A stretch of 64,000 bases of DNA from Metallosphaera tengchongensis (GCF_013343295.1 NZ_CP049074.1:2027501-2091500); one strand, 5' to 3'. Positions 8,576 to 17,438 are shown, counted from the first letter of the stretch. Made by a program: numbers and translations. The notes: generated by a model not told the origin, from the sequence alone.

Positions 8576-10327
8576 ATGCAGACCACCAGAATGCTTTGTC
8601 TCAACAACGAGTTCACTGGTGCCCTCATTCACGGCACCGAGATCGTGTGGTTACCCTTTCCCAGATACGATTCCTCCCCGGTTTTCGCTAAACTCTTGGA
8701 CGAAGAGAGGGGAGGTTCCTTCTTAGTCGAGGGAGAGGTTGAGTCTCAGAGTTACCTTGTACCTAACGTAGTTGAGACCAAGTTAAAGGGGGGAGGTGAG
8801 GTCGTGGACCTACTCCTCAGGGGCGAGCACGCGTTAGTAAGGAAGATCAGGGCACCCAATCCCTTGAAGATGAAGGTCAACGTGACCTTCAATTACGGGA
8901 GGGACAAAGCCAAGGTTCAGAGGCTCGCCAAGGGCATTTACAAGTTCTCCAACCCTGAAAACTCAGAGTTCCTAGAACTCCACATTCTCTTCCCGGAGAT
9001 GGACGAGGAAACGTGGACTGTCAGTGGGGAAGGTTACGTTTTCCTGGGGCACTTCAGTGACGATAGGTTCGGGATATACGGGAAGGACGTTAAGTTCGAC
9101 CTGTCTAGAGGTTTCGAGAGGACGATCTACTACTGGAGGAGCCAGCTAAAGAGAGGTAAGTCCAGAGGGAAGGTAGCCAAGTTGGAGCTCTCTGGCCTCT
9201 CTGGGGAGGAGTTACTTAACGCCTATGACACCTCAGTGGGCGTACTCCTGGGCTTACTCTACAATCCTACCGGGGCAATTGTTGCAGCCCCCACGACTTC
9301 TCTCCCAGAAATCGAGGGCGGGTCTAGGAACTGGGACTACAGGTTCGCGTGGGTCAGGGACTCAGCGATTGTGGCTGATGCCCTGATCTCCGCTGGATAC
9401 CTCACGGAGGCAAGGAGGATACTTGACTTCTTTTCGAGGATGGTGTCCTTCACCACTAAGCCCTTCCTCTACCCTCTCTACGCAGTAGACGGGTCCGTCC
9501 CTCCCAAGGAGGTTGAGATACCTTGGCTCTCAGGATATTTAAACTCTAGACCGGTGAGGGTAGGGAACGCAGCTGCAGCTCAGCTCCAACTAGACCTCGA
9601 GGGGTTCTTCATGGACGCCCTCCACAAGTATTTCGTCGCTACGGGGGACACGAATTACGTGAGGGGCCATCTAGATGTGATAGAGTACATAGCCGACTGG
9701 GTCTCAGAGAACTGGAAGCTCGAAGACGTGGGTATATGGGAGGAGAGGGGTGTGAGGGCCCACTACACACACTCCAAGGTGATGATGTGGGTTGCACTTG
9801 ACAGGGCAGGCAAGATCATGAAGTCCTTGGACAGGGAGAACCGGTGGAGGGACTCCAGGAACGAGTTAAGGGAGTGGATAAACGAGAACCTGGTCAAGGA
9901 GAGGTTCCTGAAGAAGCCTGGGAGCGAGGAGGTCGACGCGGCCCTCCTCACCTTACCCCTTTACGACTTCGTGGAGGTTACGGACCAGAGGTTCCTTAAC
10001 ACCCTATCGGAGGTGGAGAGGAGGTTGGTGGTGAAGGGTCAGGTAAAGAGGTACGAGAGGGACTTCCTCGGGGAGGCTAAGTACCCCTTCACTCTGGCTT
10101 CCCTATGGCTAGCTAGAGTCTACCTTAGACTAGGAAGGATGGAGGAGTCCGCCAAGATAGTCTCCGGAATCCTGGAGGCCACCGGGGGCACTTACCTAGT
10201 CGGGGAGCACATCGACCCAGACAGGAAACAGTTCACCGGTAACTTTCCCCAAGCCTTCGCGCAGGCGAACTTGATATTGACGTTGAGGGAAATGGCGAAC
10301 GCCACGGTAGGGGATGCGGAGGAGTAG
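8576..10327 (+). CDS. Glycoside hydrolase family 15 enzyme (trehalase or glucoamylase)
   Basis: The protein has 583 residues and no signal peptide, so it is cytoplasmic. It has an N-terminal beta-sandwich (residues 1-200) and a C-terminal alpha/alpha barrel. Motifs include RNWDYRFAWVRDSA near 251, GIWEERGVRAHYTHSK near 386 with the catalytic acid Glu, and GEHIDPDRKQFTGNFPQAFA near 545 with the catalytic base. GH15 includes glucoamylases, glucodextranases and the archaeal/mycobacterial trehalases. In Sulfolobus acidocaldarius, cytosolic GH15 proteins have been shown to be trehalases, so turnover of the stress sugar trehalose is the leading guess. The start is ATG 8576 or ATG 8591. The gene is solitary. 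Confidence 0.87.
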   Translation: MQTTRMLCLNNEFTGALIHGTEIVWLPFPRYDSSPVFAKLLDEERGGSFLVEGEVESQSYLVPNVVETKLKGGGEVVDLLLRGEHALVRKIRAPNPLKMKVNVTFNYGRDKAKVQRLAKGIYKFSNPENSEFLELHILFPEMDEETWTVSGEGYVFLGHFSDDRFGIYGKDVKFDLSRGFERTIYYWRSQLKRGKSRGKVAKLELSGLSGEELLNAYDTSVGVLLGLLYNPTGAIVAAPTTSLPEIEGGSRNWDYRFAWVRDSAIVADALISAGYLTEARRILDFFSRMVSFTTKPFLYPLYAVDGSVPPKEVEIPWLSGYLNSRPVRVGNAAAAQLQLDLEGFFMDALHKYFVATGDTNYVRGHLDVIEYIADWVSENWKLEDVGIWEERGVRAHYTHSKVMMWVALDRAGKIMKSLDRENRWRDSRNELREWINENLVKERFLKKPGSEEVDAALLTLPLYDFVEVTDQRFLNTLSEVERRLVVKGQVKRYERDFLGEAKYPFTLASLWLARVYLRLGRMEESAKIVSGILEATGGTYLVGEHIDPDRKQFTGNFPQAFAQANLILTLREMANATVGDAEE

Positions 10328-10528
10328 GAAACCTAGGGGTGTCTATGGACGTGGGTTCCAGCTCATGGATATCCACGTCCTAGACTACGTCACATTATCC
10401 CTTCGTGTCTAGGAGTTGTTCGGGAGAACTTTGACGAGTCTGGGTGAACGCTTCCTCGGTCTAGGTTTCGCTCTCCTGTGTTTGCAGTCTTGATTTTTTT
10501 ATAAAGTTCATACAATTTAGTACCAAGC

Positions 10529-10576
10529 TGACCTCCTTCCCGCCCTGAAGGGCGAGGCTTGTCCTTCATTTGTCAA
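10529..10576 (+). repeat. IS605-like right-end hairpin motif (type B)
   Basis: This is nearly identical to 7739-7786: GACCTCCTTCCCGCCC, loop TGAA, GGGCGAGGC, then TTGTCCTTCATTTGTCAAG. It lies about 200 bp after the GH15 stop and before the convergent methyltransferase gene. The 370-bp gap holds nothing else I can recognise. Confidence 0.55.
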
Positions 10577-10700
10577 GATCACTGAAAAGGGCCCTAACCC
10601 CGGTGGTCTGCTTGAACAAGGTACTCTAACAGGGGGAGTGACTTCCTAGAACTCTACACAGCCCTCCCATGGGGGGTCAGACATCACGTTGAAGGTAATC

Positions 10701-11240
10701 TCATTTCTCCAAAACCGCCCAGAACTCCATGAACGACTCCCCGGACCTCAAGACCTTAAACCTGGAAATCAACCTTTTCCATTCCTCCCCGTTCACGTCT
10801 CTCGGGTCCTTTCCCCTACCTCTCCTGGAACTCACGTAGGCCTTTCCTCCCCTCTTCATCACCCTGTAGGTCTCATTCATAGCCCCCTCATGGTCTACAA
10901 CGCAACAGAGCACTAGGTTGGAAAAGACGAAGTCGACGCTCTCGTCCTTCAGGAAAGGGAGGTTACTTGCGGAAGCCACGATGGGTATCACGTTTTGAAA
11001 TGACTTAGCCTTCAACCTTTGCACTGCCCGGGGGTCAGGGTCTACAGCCCAGACAGTCCCCCGCTCCACTAGGGAGGACAGTACGCCCGTGAAGAACCCT
11101 GGTCCAGAGCCTAGATCCAACACGGTCATACCAGGGCTTAACAAGTCCTTAAACCTGGCTACTACCCTAGTGGGTGGAGTAATTACTTTCCTCAAGGGGT
11201 TGTCCAGGAAAAACGGTGGGATAAACCTGTCGTTCTTCAT
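10701..11240 (-). CDS. Class I SAM-dependent methyltransferase
   Basis: The protein has 179 residues. Motif I is VLDLGSGPGFFTG (SAM-binding GxGxG), motif II the acidic strand end VDPDPRAV, and motif IV DFVFSNLVLCCV, followed by MKRGGKAYVSS (post-motif strand). The layout matches methyltransferase domain 11/25 proteins of the ubiquinone/menaquinone methyltransferase-like group. At 179 residues it is little more than the Rossmann core, so the acceptor substrate cannot be guessed. The start MKNDRFIPPFFLDNPLRKV resembles short Sulfolobales methyltransferases. It is monocistronic. Confidence 0.8.
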   Translation of the reverse strand: MKNDRFIPPFFLDNPLRKVITPPTRVVARFKDLLSPGMTVLDLGSGPGFFTGVLSSLVERGTVWAVDPDPRAVQRLKAKSFQNVIPIVASASNLPFLKDESVDFVFSNLVLCCVVDHEGAMNETYRVMKRGGKAYVSSRRGRGKDPRDVNGEEWKRLISRFKVLRSGESFMEFWAVLEK

Positions 11241-11423
11241 GGGTTTTAAGTCTCCTGCTCTGAATTAAGCTTGATCCAAAGACTTTTTGTCCCTTCCCCT
11301 GATAAAGGGGACAGCAAAGTTATAGGGGAGAGGAGGTCATAACTAGCTGAACTACCCCTTCAACGTACCCCTAGAGGTTGAGGTCTTTCTGTCCTAAAGT
11401 TTTGATCTATATCATTCTCTACA

Positions 11424-12602
11424 CTAGTCCATTTCCTTTTTAACAAGTTCTTCAGCAATTTTTAATAAATCTTCAGGCCCTAGACTCAGATCTCCGTAGT
11501 CTTCAGGCCTCTCCTTAAGGCTTATCAACCCCGCTTTTTCAGCTACCTTTGCCATCCTCTTTACAGCCTCTTTAGCCTCACTCCTTGAAAACTCGCCCAT
11601 CTTTACCTCAAAAGCCCATATAGGCTTCCTCTTCTTAACTAGGATAACGTCGATGTCCTCCTTTTCGGAATAGTACTGAACGCTACCAAAGTAATTCGCC
11701 AGCATTTCACCTACGCTGAACTGAACTTCCCTCCCTATTGGTAATTCCCTTACGTTTGCCTCCCTTTCACTTACTAAGTACTTGCTCTCTGCGTATAAGA
11801 TAAGGGACAGGACTGGAGATCTAATCCCGTAGTGGTAACCCCTTGATATAAGGGGGACCTTCCTCACCAAGCCCATCTTATACAGCTTATTTACCATTGA
11901 AGAGATCGTAGCCTCGCCTCCCTGGGGCTGAACAATCCCGCTGATCTCAGAGGTCTTCCATATCCCTTCCCCTAAGAGCAACAGGATCCTGTAGTAGATA
12001 TCCGTGAGATACCTCTCCTCCTCCTTGAAGACTTCTCCTATGAGACCCTTAGCTACCAGCGACAACTCCTTAATCTTATCCAAAATCTCGCCGTAAGAGT
12101 TCTCGAACCTTATTATCCACGGGTCCCTATAAATTACTGACAGTACTGGGTCACTCACTTGATATAGGACGTCCTCGTAAGAGATTATGTTTACCTCGAA
12201 GGGGAGAAAGTAACCTAGTAGGGGGCTGTTCCTATCGAAGACCTTGTTTACTATACCGTAACTTGAACCGAGGGCTAAGAGCGTTCCACCGCTCCTCGAC
12301 CAGTTGGATATTACAGAATAATAGCTCTCCGGGAGCCTTTGAAACTCGTCGATTACTGCAATCCCACCCTTCTTCAAAACCCTCTTAGTCTCTTCAAGGG
12401 CTTCGTTAACACCTACGAACTTGTCATCTAGCGTGACTGCGCTACTCTGGTCTGCGATCAAGAAATACGACTCAATCTTGTCCTTTAACGTGTTTATTAC
12501 CAACGTGGTTTTGCCCGTCTTCCTCCTACCGTAGACCAATACCCAACCTCTCAAGCTCTTCTCTAACTTCTTCTCTTCCCGTCTCTTAATATATAGTCTC
12601 AT
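11424..12602 (-). CDS. Archaeal AAA-type ATPase with C-terminal DUF234 domain
   Basis: The protein has 392 residues. Walker A is YGRRKTGKTTLV (residues 24-35) and Walker B is GGIAVIDEFQRLP (near 100). A winged-helix segment follows in the middle, and the C-terminal DUF234 domain contains PIWAFEVKMGEFSR. The E-x-K in a beta strand resembles the core of PD-(D/E)XK nucleases, to which DUF234 is structurally related. Such STAND-like ATPases are very abundant in Sulfolobales and may act as regulators, toxins or defence genes. Function is unknown. The promoter carries a palindrome and a repeated box (12601-12645) that suggest autoregulation. A truncated homologue sits at 29473. Confidence 0.82.
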   Translation of the reverse strand: MRLYIKRREEKKLEKSLRGWVLVYGRRKTGKTTLVINTLKDKIESYFLIADQSSAVTLDDKFVGVNEALEETKRVLKKGGIAVIDEFQRLPESYYSVISNWSRSGGTLLALGSSYGIVNKVFDRNSPLLGYFLPFEVNIISYEDVLYQVSDPVLSVIYRDPWIIRFENSYGEILDKIKELSLVAKGLIGEVFKEEERYLTDIYYRILLLLGEGIWKTSEISGIVQPQGGEATISSMVNKLYKMGLVRKVPLISRGYHYGIRSPVLSLILYAESKYLVSEREANVRELPIGREVQFSVGEMLANYFGSVQYYSEKEDIDVILVKKRKPIWAFEVKMGEFSRSEAKEAVKRMAKVAEKAGLISLKERPEDYGDLSLGPEDLLKIAEELVKKEMD

Positions 12603-12645
12603 AGGACTAGTCCTATAAGACTATATACTACAAAACTATAAGACT
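12601..12645 (-). promoter_or_regulatory. Promoter/operator of the DUF234 ATPase gene
   Basis: The perfect 16-bp palindrome ATAGGACTAGTCCTAT (12601-12616) touches the start codon. Immediately upstream the 10-mer CTATAAGACT occurs twice (12613-12622 and 12636-12645, plus-strand notation), flanking the TATA-like stretch CTATATACTA. A protein bound here would cover the transcription start of this leaderless gene. The binding protein is unknown and may be the ATPase's own winged helix. Confidence 0.45.
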
Positions 12646-12927
12646 GTCGTTGGACTTGACGTTGGACTCGAGTGAATTGACTGATCTAGTGTAGGGACAA
12701 AGGATTAATACTCTCCTAAGGTATAGTCGTTTTACCTCCCACGCTAAGGGTCTTGTTACTGTCGCGTAAGCTTAGCTCACGTTTTTCTTGACGAGGGCAA
12801 ACCTACAAAGGACCTGCTGGATAGGTAGACAGACTCGATCTGACTCCTTCCATACTAGGTTTCCCTTACTTTGTAAAAACTCCCGGTTTTTGAAAAAGTT
12901 TTTAAAGTACTAAGTGATAGAGATATT

Positions 12928-13545
12928 ATGGCATACCCGCAGGAATTTGAGGCGTTTAGGTTGCTTAGGAACGGTATTGTTTTCGCGATCCTAGCCTATC
13001 CCCTAGCAGGGATTAGTATTATCAACATTTTTGTCCCTTTTCAATTTTCAATTTTCTATGGAATAATCATTACTGTACTGGGAGCCATATTATCTATCTT
13101 GGCTTTGATCAGAATGTACAGAGGTTTCTCCCTCCTTCAACCCTACGTGAATAACATGAACCTTGGGAAGATCGGGGTGATTTTGGCGGTAATACCGATA
13201 CTCAACTTCGTAGGTACCATTCTAATTGGGGTATCTCTGTACCTTATAGGGGAAAAGTACAACAACGGTACCCTAAAGATTGGGGGCATCATGGCCGCAA
13301 TACCGTTCGTTCTAATCATGTCGGAGGGGCTAATTATATCATCGATGGGTGGGCCAGTTTCTACATTATCTTTCTTCGGGCTAATTACATTGTCTTATTT
13401 AGAGATTGGTGGCATCATGGCCGAAATAGCGTTCAGTCTCACGTTGATAGGGCTAATTATATCTTACTTGGGTCTAGGTTCAATAAACCCGTCCCTATCC
13501 CAGACGCCACAACCTCAAAACCCAACCTCAAAACCCCACGTCTAA
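12928..13545 (+). CDS. DUF973 membrane protein, first of a tandem pair, 3' end decayed
   Basis: The protein has 205 residues and at least five membrane helices, starting MAYPQEFEAFRLLRNGIVF. The central part is nearly identical to the second copy (13850-14647), including GFSLLQPYVNNMNLGKIGV. It differs from it by an extra hydrophobic repeat (GGIMA...FGLITL...GGIMAEIAF). The frame ends early at 13545 because a linker segment was lost. The DNA from 13560 to 13770 still matches the extracellular C-terminal domain of copy 2 (RIRIDTATLEGTNNYSV) but is out of reach of the frame. The product may be a truncated membrane protein. DUF973 function is unknown, and the family is typical of Sulfolobales. 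Confidence 0.75.
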   Translation: MAYPQEFEAFRLLRNGIVFAILAYPLAGISIINIFVPFQFSIFYGIIITVLGAILSILALIRMYRGFSLLQPYVNNMNLGKIGVILAVIPILNFVGTILIGVSLYLIGEKYNNGTLKIGGIMAAIPFVLIMSEGLIISSMGGPVSTLSFFGLITLSYLEIGGIMAEIAFSLTLIGLIISYLGLGSINPSLSQTPQPQNPTSKPHV

Positions 13546-13750
13546 CGTTAACCCCACCTACCTACCCTCAAGGATAAGGATAGACACTGCCACTCTCGAG
13601 GGGACTAACAACTACTCGGTGAACATTACCCCAGTCTACCTTCAGCCCGGAAACAACGTGATCACTGTGACGTTTGCTTTCCATGTCTCAGCGGGAGGGA
13701 CTCAGAGGATAAGGCTAGTCCTCGAGAACGGTAGCACGGTCTACGTGTTG

Positions 13751-13785
13751 CTGACTTCCTCCCAGTCATAAATGCCGAGGTCTCC
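13751..13785 (+). repeat. Degenerate IS605-like right-end hairpin motif between the DUF973 copies
   Basis: The sequence CTGACTTCCTCCC ... TGCCGAGGTC keeps both outer parts of the type B motif, but its loop is replaced by AGTCATAAA. It sits exactly at the junction of the tandem duplication, so it may have been involved in, or arrived after, the rearrangement. Confidence 0.35.
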
Positions 13786-13849
13786 CTAACTTTGTAAAAA
13801 CTCACGATATTTTGAAAAAGCTTTTAAAGTACAAGGAGATAGAGATATT

Positions 13850-14647
13850 ATGGCATACTCGCAGGAATTTGAAGCGTTTAGATTGCTCAGGGGCGGAATT
13901 GTTTTCGAGATCGTAGCCGCTCTCCTAGCTGGGATTGGTATCATTAGCGTCTTTGTCCCCTCACTAGTTTCAATTTTCTTTGCGATAATTATTATTGTAC
14001 TGGCGGTGATATTCGCCATCCTAGCGTTGATCAGAATGTACAGAGGTTTTTCTCTCCTTCAACCCTACGTAAATAACATGAACCTTGGGAAGATCGGCGT
14101 GATTTTGGCGGTAATACCGATACTCAACTTCGTAGGTACCATTCTAATTGGGGTATCTCTGTACCTTATAGGAGACAAGTACAACAACGGTACCCTAAAG
14201 ATTGGGGGGATTCTGACCGCAATCCCGTTCGGTCTCATCACATTCATAGGGCTAATTATATCTTACGTGGGTTTGGGTTCAATAAACCCGTCCCTATCCC
14301 AGGCACCTCAACCTCAAAACCCAACCTCTAACGCTAACCCCACCTACCTACCACCGCAGCCGACCCAGGGGCAGGGACAACCTCAAGTATACCAAGTTGG
14401 ACAGGGGACGATAAAGGGGAACATGGCGAACTTCACTCTCTACTCCTCCGCAAGGATAAGGATAGACACCGCCACTCTCGAGGGGACTAACAACTACTCA
14501 GTGAACATTACCCCAGTCTACCTTCAGCCCGGAAACAACGTGCTCACTGTGACGTTTGCTTTCCCTGTCTCAGCGGGAGGGACTCAGAGGATAAGGCTAG
14601 TCCTCGAGAACGGTAGCACGGTCTACGTGCTAGCGAACCCTTCCTAA
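13850..14647 (+). CDS. DUF973 membrane protein with C-terminal extracellular beta domain, intact copy
   Basis: The protein has 265 residues. Residues 1-155 form about five membrane helices (MAYSQEFEAFRLLRGGIVF..., GFSLLQPYVNNMNLGKIGV, GLIISYVGLGSI). Residues 155-185 are a Pro/Gln-rich linker (PPQPTQGQGQPQV). Residues 185-265 are a small beta-rich domain (ATLEGTNNYSVNITP, VFPVSAGG-like strands, VLENGSTVYV). The gene is leaderless, with TATA box TTTTAAAG about 25 nt before the ATG. DUF973 proteins are uncharacterised and mostly confined to Sulfolobales. The C-terminal domain might sit outside the membrane, but the topology is inference. Confidence 0.8.
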   Translation: MAYSQEFEAFRLLRGGIVFEIVAALLAGIGIISVFVPSLVSIFFAIIIIVLAVIFAILALIRMYRGFSLLQPYVNNMNLGKIGVILAVIPILNFVGTILIGVSLYLIGDKYNNGTLKIGGILTAIPFGLITFIGLIISYVGLGSINPSLSQAPQPQNPTSNANPTYLPPQPTQGQGQPQVYQVGQGTIKGNMANFTLYSSARIRIDTATLEGTNNYSVNITPVYLQPGNNVLTVTFAFPVSAGGTQRIRLVLENGSTVYVLANPS

Positions 14648-14803
14648 GCTATACCTTTTTTAGTAATATATTGCAAAAGGACTGACTACATGCGCAGAAC
14701 TTAGCTAGTAAAATTTCAAAGATCTTTTAAAATTTTTATACACATAAAAATTAGGTAAATTTAAATAGTATGAATAACATCCACGGTTAGCGGTAGTGAG
14801 AGT

Positions 14804-15271
14804 TTGGGATTCCAAGGGGGAGTCGTTTATCTAGGTGTAATTGGTGCCATAGTTGTACTGAGTTCGCTAAGGACTGTTTATGGGAGGAAGTACAGACCTA
14901 CTCGGGTAGTCCTGAGACCTCTCCTTTACCTAGTGCTCGGTGCACTCGTCACTCTACAGGACCTAGAAGCCCTTCCCCTGGTATCCATAGGGTTTATAGC
15001 TGGGCTCGCCCTCGGCTTAAGATTAGGAGTCGGATCTACGTTATTCCTGAAGGAGGGAACTCTCTACTACAAGAGGTCTATCCTCATTTACGTCCTATGG
15101 TTGTCCCTGTTCTTAGTTAGGGTTGGGATCGAATCGTTGGAACCTAGTGGACTTAATCTCGTTGAGATTAGTATCCTAGACTCTAGCCTAATGTTCTCAT
15201 CTGGACTCCTTATTGGCGAGTCTTTTCATTTAGTAAGAAAAGCCAGGGAATTCGGAAAGGGGAAACCCTAA
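14804..15271 (+). CDS. Uncharacterised membrane protein (four or five helices)
   Basis: The protein has 155 residues with helices at about 8-20, 34-52, 58-75, 90-105 and 130-145. The stretch RTVYGRKYRPTRVVLRPLLYLVLGAL vaguely resembles the CcdC/DUF1453 group. I would not insist on that. The only initiator in frame is TTG 14804, as stop codons lie just upstream. The promoter could be the AT-rich region 14720-14765. It is convergent with the E1 beta gene, with a decayed hairpin at 15300-15336 between them. Confidence 0.55.
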   Translation: MGFQGGVVYLGVIGAIVVLSSLRTVYGRKYRPTRVVLRPLLYLVLGALVTLQDLEALPLVSIGFIAGLALGLRLGVGSTLFLKEGTLYYKRSILIYVLWLSLFLVRVGIESLEPSGLNLVEISILDSSLMFSSGLLIGESFHLVRKAREFGKGKP

Positions 15272-15299
15272 GATCTAGGATGTAATACTACCCACGTTT

Positions 15300-15336
15300 T
15301 AAATGAAGGAGAAAGCCTCGCGGGGAGGTCTGATCC
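15300..15336 (-). repeat. Inverted, decayed IS605-like right-end hairpin
   Basis: AAATGAAGGAGAAAGCCTCGC followed by GGGGAGGTCTGATC is the reverse complement of the type B motif with its loop deleted. It lies between two convergent genes and could act as a terminator for either. Confidence 0.4.
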
Positions 15337-15342
15337 AAGAAA

Positions 15343-16341
15343 TCACTTCACCAATTTCTTTGCCTCCTCGTAGATCCCCTCTACGCTGGGTATAGCTCTC
15401 CTCTCCAAAGGCTCTGAGAAGGGTATTGGGACGTCTGGCACAGCTAATCTGGCAATGGGAACCTTCAATTCCTTAAGCGCCTTGGCTTGTATCCTGAAGG
15501 CAAGCTCTCCCGTCATACCGTAGCTCATATAGTCCTCATCGACTATGAGAACCCTTCCAGTCTTCTTAGCTGACTTGACGATGGTCTCCTCGTCTAGGGG
15601 GACGAGGGTTCTCGGATCTATTACCTCCGCTGAGATCCCTTCCCTCTCCAAGAGTCTAGCTGCTTTCAAACTCCTGTGGACCATCAGGGCAGTAGAAACA
15701 ATCGTAACGTCATCACCTTCCTTGACAACCCTAGCCTTCCCAAACTCTACCTCATAGGGCTCATCAGGGATCTCCTCCACTTGGCCCTCGAATGGTAGAA
15801 ACGGAAGCCCAGTCAAGAGTTTATGTCCAAATACGATGACAGGGTTCGGATCCCTAAGGGCCTTGATTACCAGGCCCTTTGCATCGTACGCTGTTGAGGG
15901 AACCACTACCTTAAATCCGGGGAGGTGAGAGAACAACCCGTACAGCACCTCCGAATGTTGGGCTGCGTCACCGTACCCTCCACCTATGGCAGTTATGACT
16001 GTGACGGGCATTGCGAATTGACCCCCGCTCATATAGTGGTTCTTGGCCATGTGATTGAACATTTGGTCGAAACCTGCTCCCAGAAAATCCACGAACATCA
16101 AGGAAATAACCGGGTGAAGTCCGCTGGCAGCCGCTCCGACTCCAAGACCCATGAAAGTCTGCTCCGTAATTGGGGTGTCCAAAACCCTTTTCCTGCCGAA
16201 CTTATCAAAGAGCCCCATGGTGAACCCGAAAACAGCGCCCCAATAGGTCACGTCCTCCCCGATGACCATTACCCTATCGTTCCTTTCCATCTCCTGCTCT
16301 ATCCCTTGGGATATAGCCTGGGATATACCTCTGACTTTCAC
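15343..16341 (-). CDS. 2-oxoacid (pyruvate/acetoin-type) dehydrogenase E1 component, beta subunit
   Basis: The protein has 332 residues, the normal length for E1 beta. It opens with SQAISQGIEQEMERNDRVMVIGEDV, contains the TPP-site residues in DTPITEQTFMGLGVGAA and GGGYGDAAQHSEVLYGLFSHLPGFKVV, and ends with the transketolase C-domain (VIDPRTLVPLDEETI). With E1 alpha it forms an alpha2beta2 thiamine-diphosphate enzyme that decarboxylates a 2-oxoacid or cleaves acetoin. The GTG start overlaps the E1 alpha stop (GTGA), so the two are translationally coupled. No lipoyl E2 or E3 gene follows, the next gene being on the opposite strand. Confidence 0.9.
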   Translation of the reverse strand: MKVRGISQAISQGIEQEMERNDRVMVIGEDVTYWGAVFGFTMGLFDKFGRKRVLDTPITEQTFMGLGVGAAASGLHPVISLMFVDFLGAGFDQMFNHMAKNHYMSGGQFAMPVTVITAIGGGYGDAAQHSEVLYGLFSHLPGFKVVVPSTAYDAKGLVIKALRDPNPVIVFGHKLLTGLPFLPFEGQVEEIPDEPYEVEFGKARVVKEGDDVTIVSTALMVHRSLKAARLLEREGISAEVIDPRTLVPLDEETIVKSAKKTGRVLIVDEDYMSYGMTGELAFRIQAKALKELKVPIARLAVPDVPIPFSEPLERRAIPSVEGIYEEAKKLVK

Positions 16342-17375
16342 GCGAAGACACCCCTCAACGCTTCTTCTGGTTCCGGTAGAGGGCTCTCCATGGCGTAGTC
16401 TATAGCCTCCTTTACCTCCTTCTTCGCATCTAGCTCAACCCTGTTCATAGTATCGTCGTCTGCGAAGCCTAGCCTCAGCAGCCTGTTCCTCAATCTCCTC
16501 AAGGGATCTAGCTGTGACCAGAGCTCAACTTCCTCCTTTGTCCTGTACTCCTCACCGTCTCCCTCAAAGTGCCCAACGTACCTGTAAGTCAAGGCCTCAA
16601 TGAGGGTGGGCCCTAGACCTTTCCTCGCCCTGTTAATGGCTTTTCTTGATGCCTCATAGACGTCTAATACGTCCATTCCGTCCACGAGGTAGGAAGGGAC
16701 GTTAAAAGCCAGACCCTTCTGATAGTGGAAGGTCGTAGGCATCACGAGTGACTTCGGGGTCGAGTCAGCATACTTGTTATCTTCTATCACGATTATTAAG
16801 GGAAGCTCCCAGGCGCTAGCCAGGTTCAATGTCTCCGAGAACGTTCCGTGATTGGCTGCTCCTTCACCGGCGAAGGCAAATGCAACGTTATCTCTCCCCA
16901 GGTACTTGTTGGCGAAGGCGGCGCCTGCAGCTTGCGGGAATGAGGCCCCAACTATTCCACTGCACGCGAAGTTCTTAGATCTATCGAAGAGGTGCATGTG
17001 ACCTCCCTTTCCTTTACAGAGCCCATTGGACTTCCCGAAAATTTCGGCTGCTAGCCTCTTGAGGTCAACCCCCTTAGCGATGGCATGGTGGTGTGGTCTG
17101 TGGGTACTTACCACTGTGTCCCCTTCCCTCACGTCGTGAAGGGAACCCACTGCGATCGCTTCCTGACCAATGGAGAGGTGCATCTCTCCCCTTATTAATC
17201 CTGTTGCCATATTGAAGGGATTTTTCCCCTCATGATAGACTTTCCTTAGACCTTCCTCAAAGAACCTTATTGTGGCCATTTTCTTGTAGATCTGGACTAG
17301 ATCACCGGGTTTCAGACCTAGGTTTTCAATCTGGTAATTTAAATCCTTTAAAGAAGGTTCGGGTTTTATGATCAT
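16338..17375 (-). CDS. 2-oxoacid (pyruvate/acetoin-type) dehydrogenase E1 component, alpha subunit
   Basis: The protein has about 345 residues from ATG 17375 (MIIKPEPSLKDLNY). This start follows a TATA-like TTCTTAAAC at roughly -25, and the longer frame to 17438 runs through that promoter. Conserved parts are MATIRFFEEGL, STHRPHHHAIAKGVDL (TPP pocket), GKGGHMHLFD, ACSGIVGASFPQAAGAA, and the TPP/Mg motif FAGEGAANHGTFSETLNLAS...IEDN, in which the usual GDG is GEG. The HMHLFD-GIVG pattern is closest to acetoin dehydrogenase and pyruvate dehydrogenase E1 alpha, and less like branched-chain enzymes. The substrate remains open. Confidence 0.9.
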   Translation of the reverse strand: MIIKPEPSLKDLNYQIENLGLKPGDLVQIYKKMATIRFFEEGLRKVYHEGKNPFNMATGLIRGEMHLSIGQEAIAVGSLHDVREGDTVVSTHRPHHHAIAKGVDLKRLAAEIFGKSNGLCKGKGGHMHLFDRSKNFACSGIVGASFPQAAGAAFANKYLGRDNVAFAFAGEGAANHGTFSETLNLASAWELPLIIVIEDNKYADSTPKSLVMPTTFHYQKGLAFNVPSYLVDGMDVLDVYEASRKAINRARKGLGPTLIEALTYRYVGHFEGDGEEYRTKEEVELWSQLDPLRRLRNRLLRLGFADDDTMNRVELDAKKEVKEAIDYAMESPLPEPEEALRGVFA

Positions 17376-17438
17376 ATTATATATAACTTTATGTAGTTTA
17401 AGAATTTTTTGGTTTATTTGAATGTTAGCATATATCAA

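Larger units (their letters stand above)
12880..14650 (+). repeat. Tandem gene duplication including the promoter
   Basis: Two units, about 12880-13770 and 13790-14650, share promoter, start codon context, membrane domain and C-terminal domain at the DNA level. Both promoters have CTTTGTAAAAACTC, then TTTTGAAAAAG and a TTTTAAAGTAC TATA box about 25 nt before ATGGCATA. Unit 1 has an internal expansion and a deletion and frameshift. The junction carries a degenerate CTGACTTCCTCCC...CCGAGGTC hairpin (13751-13785). Confidence 0.75.
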
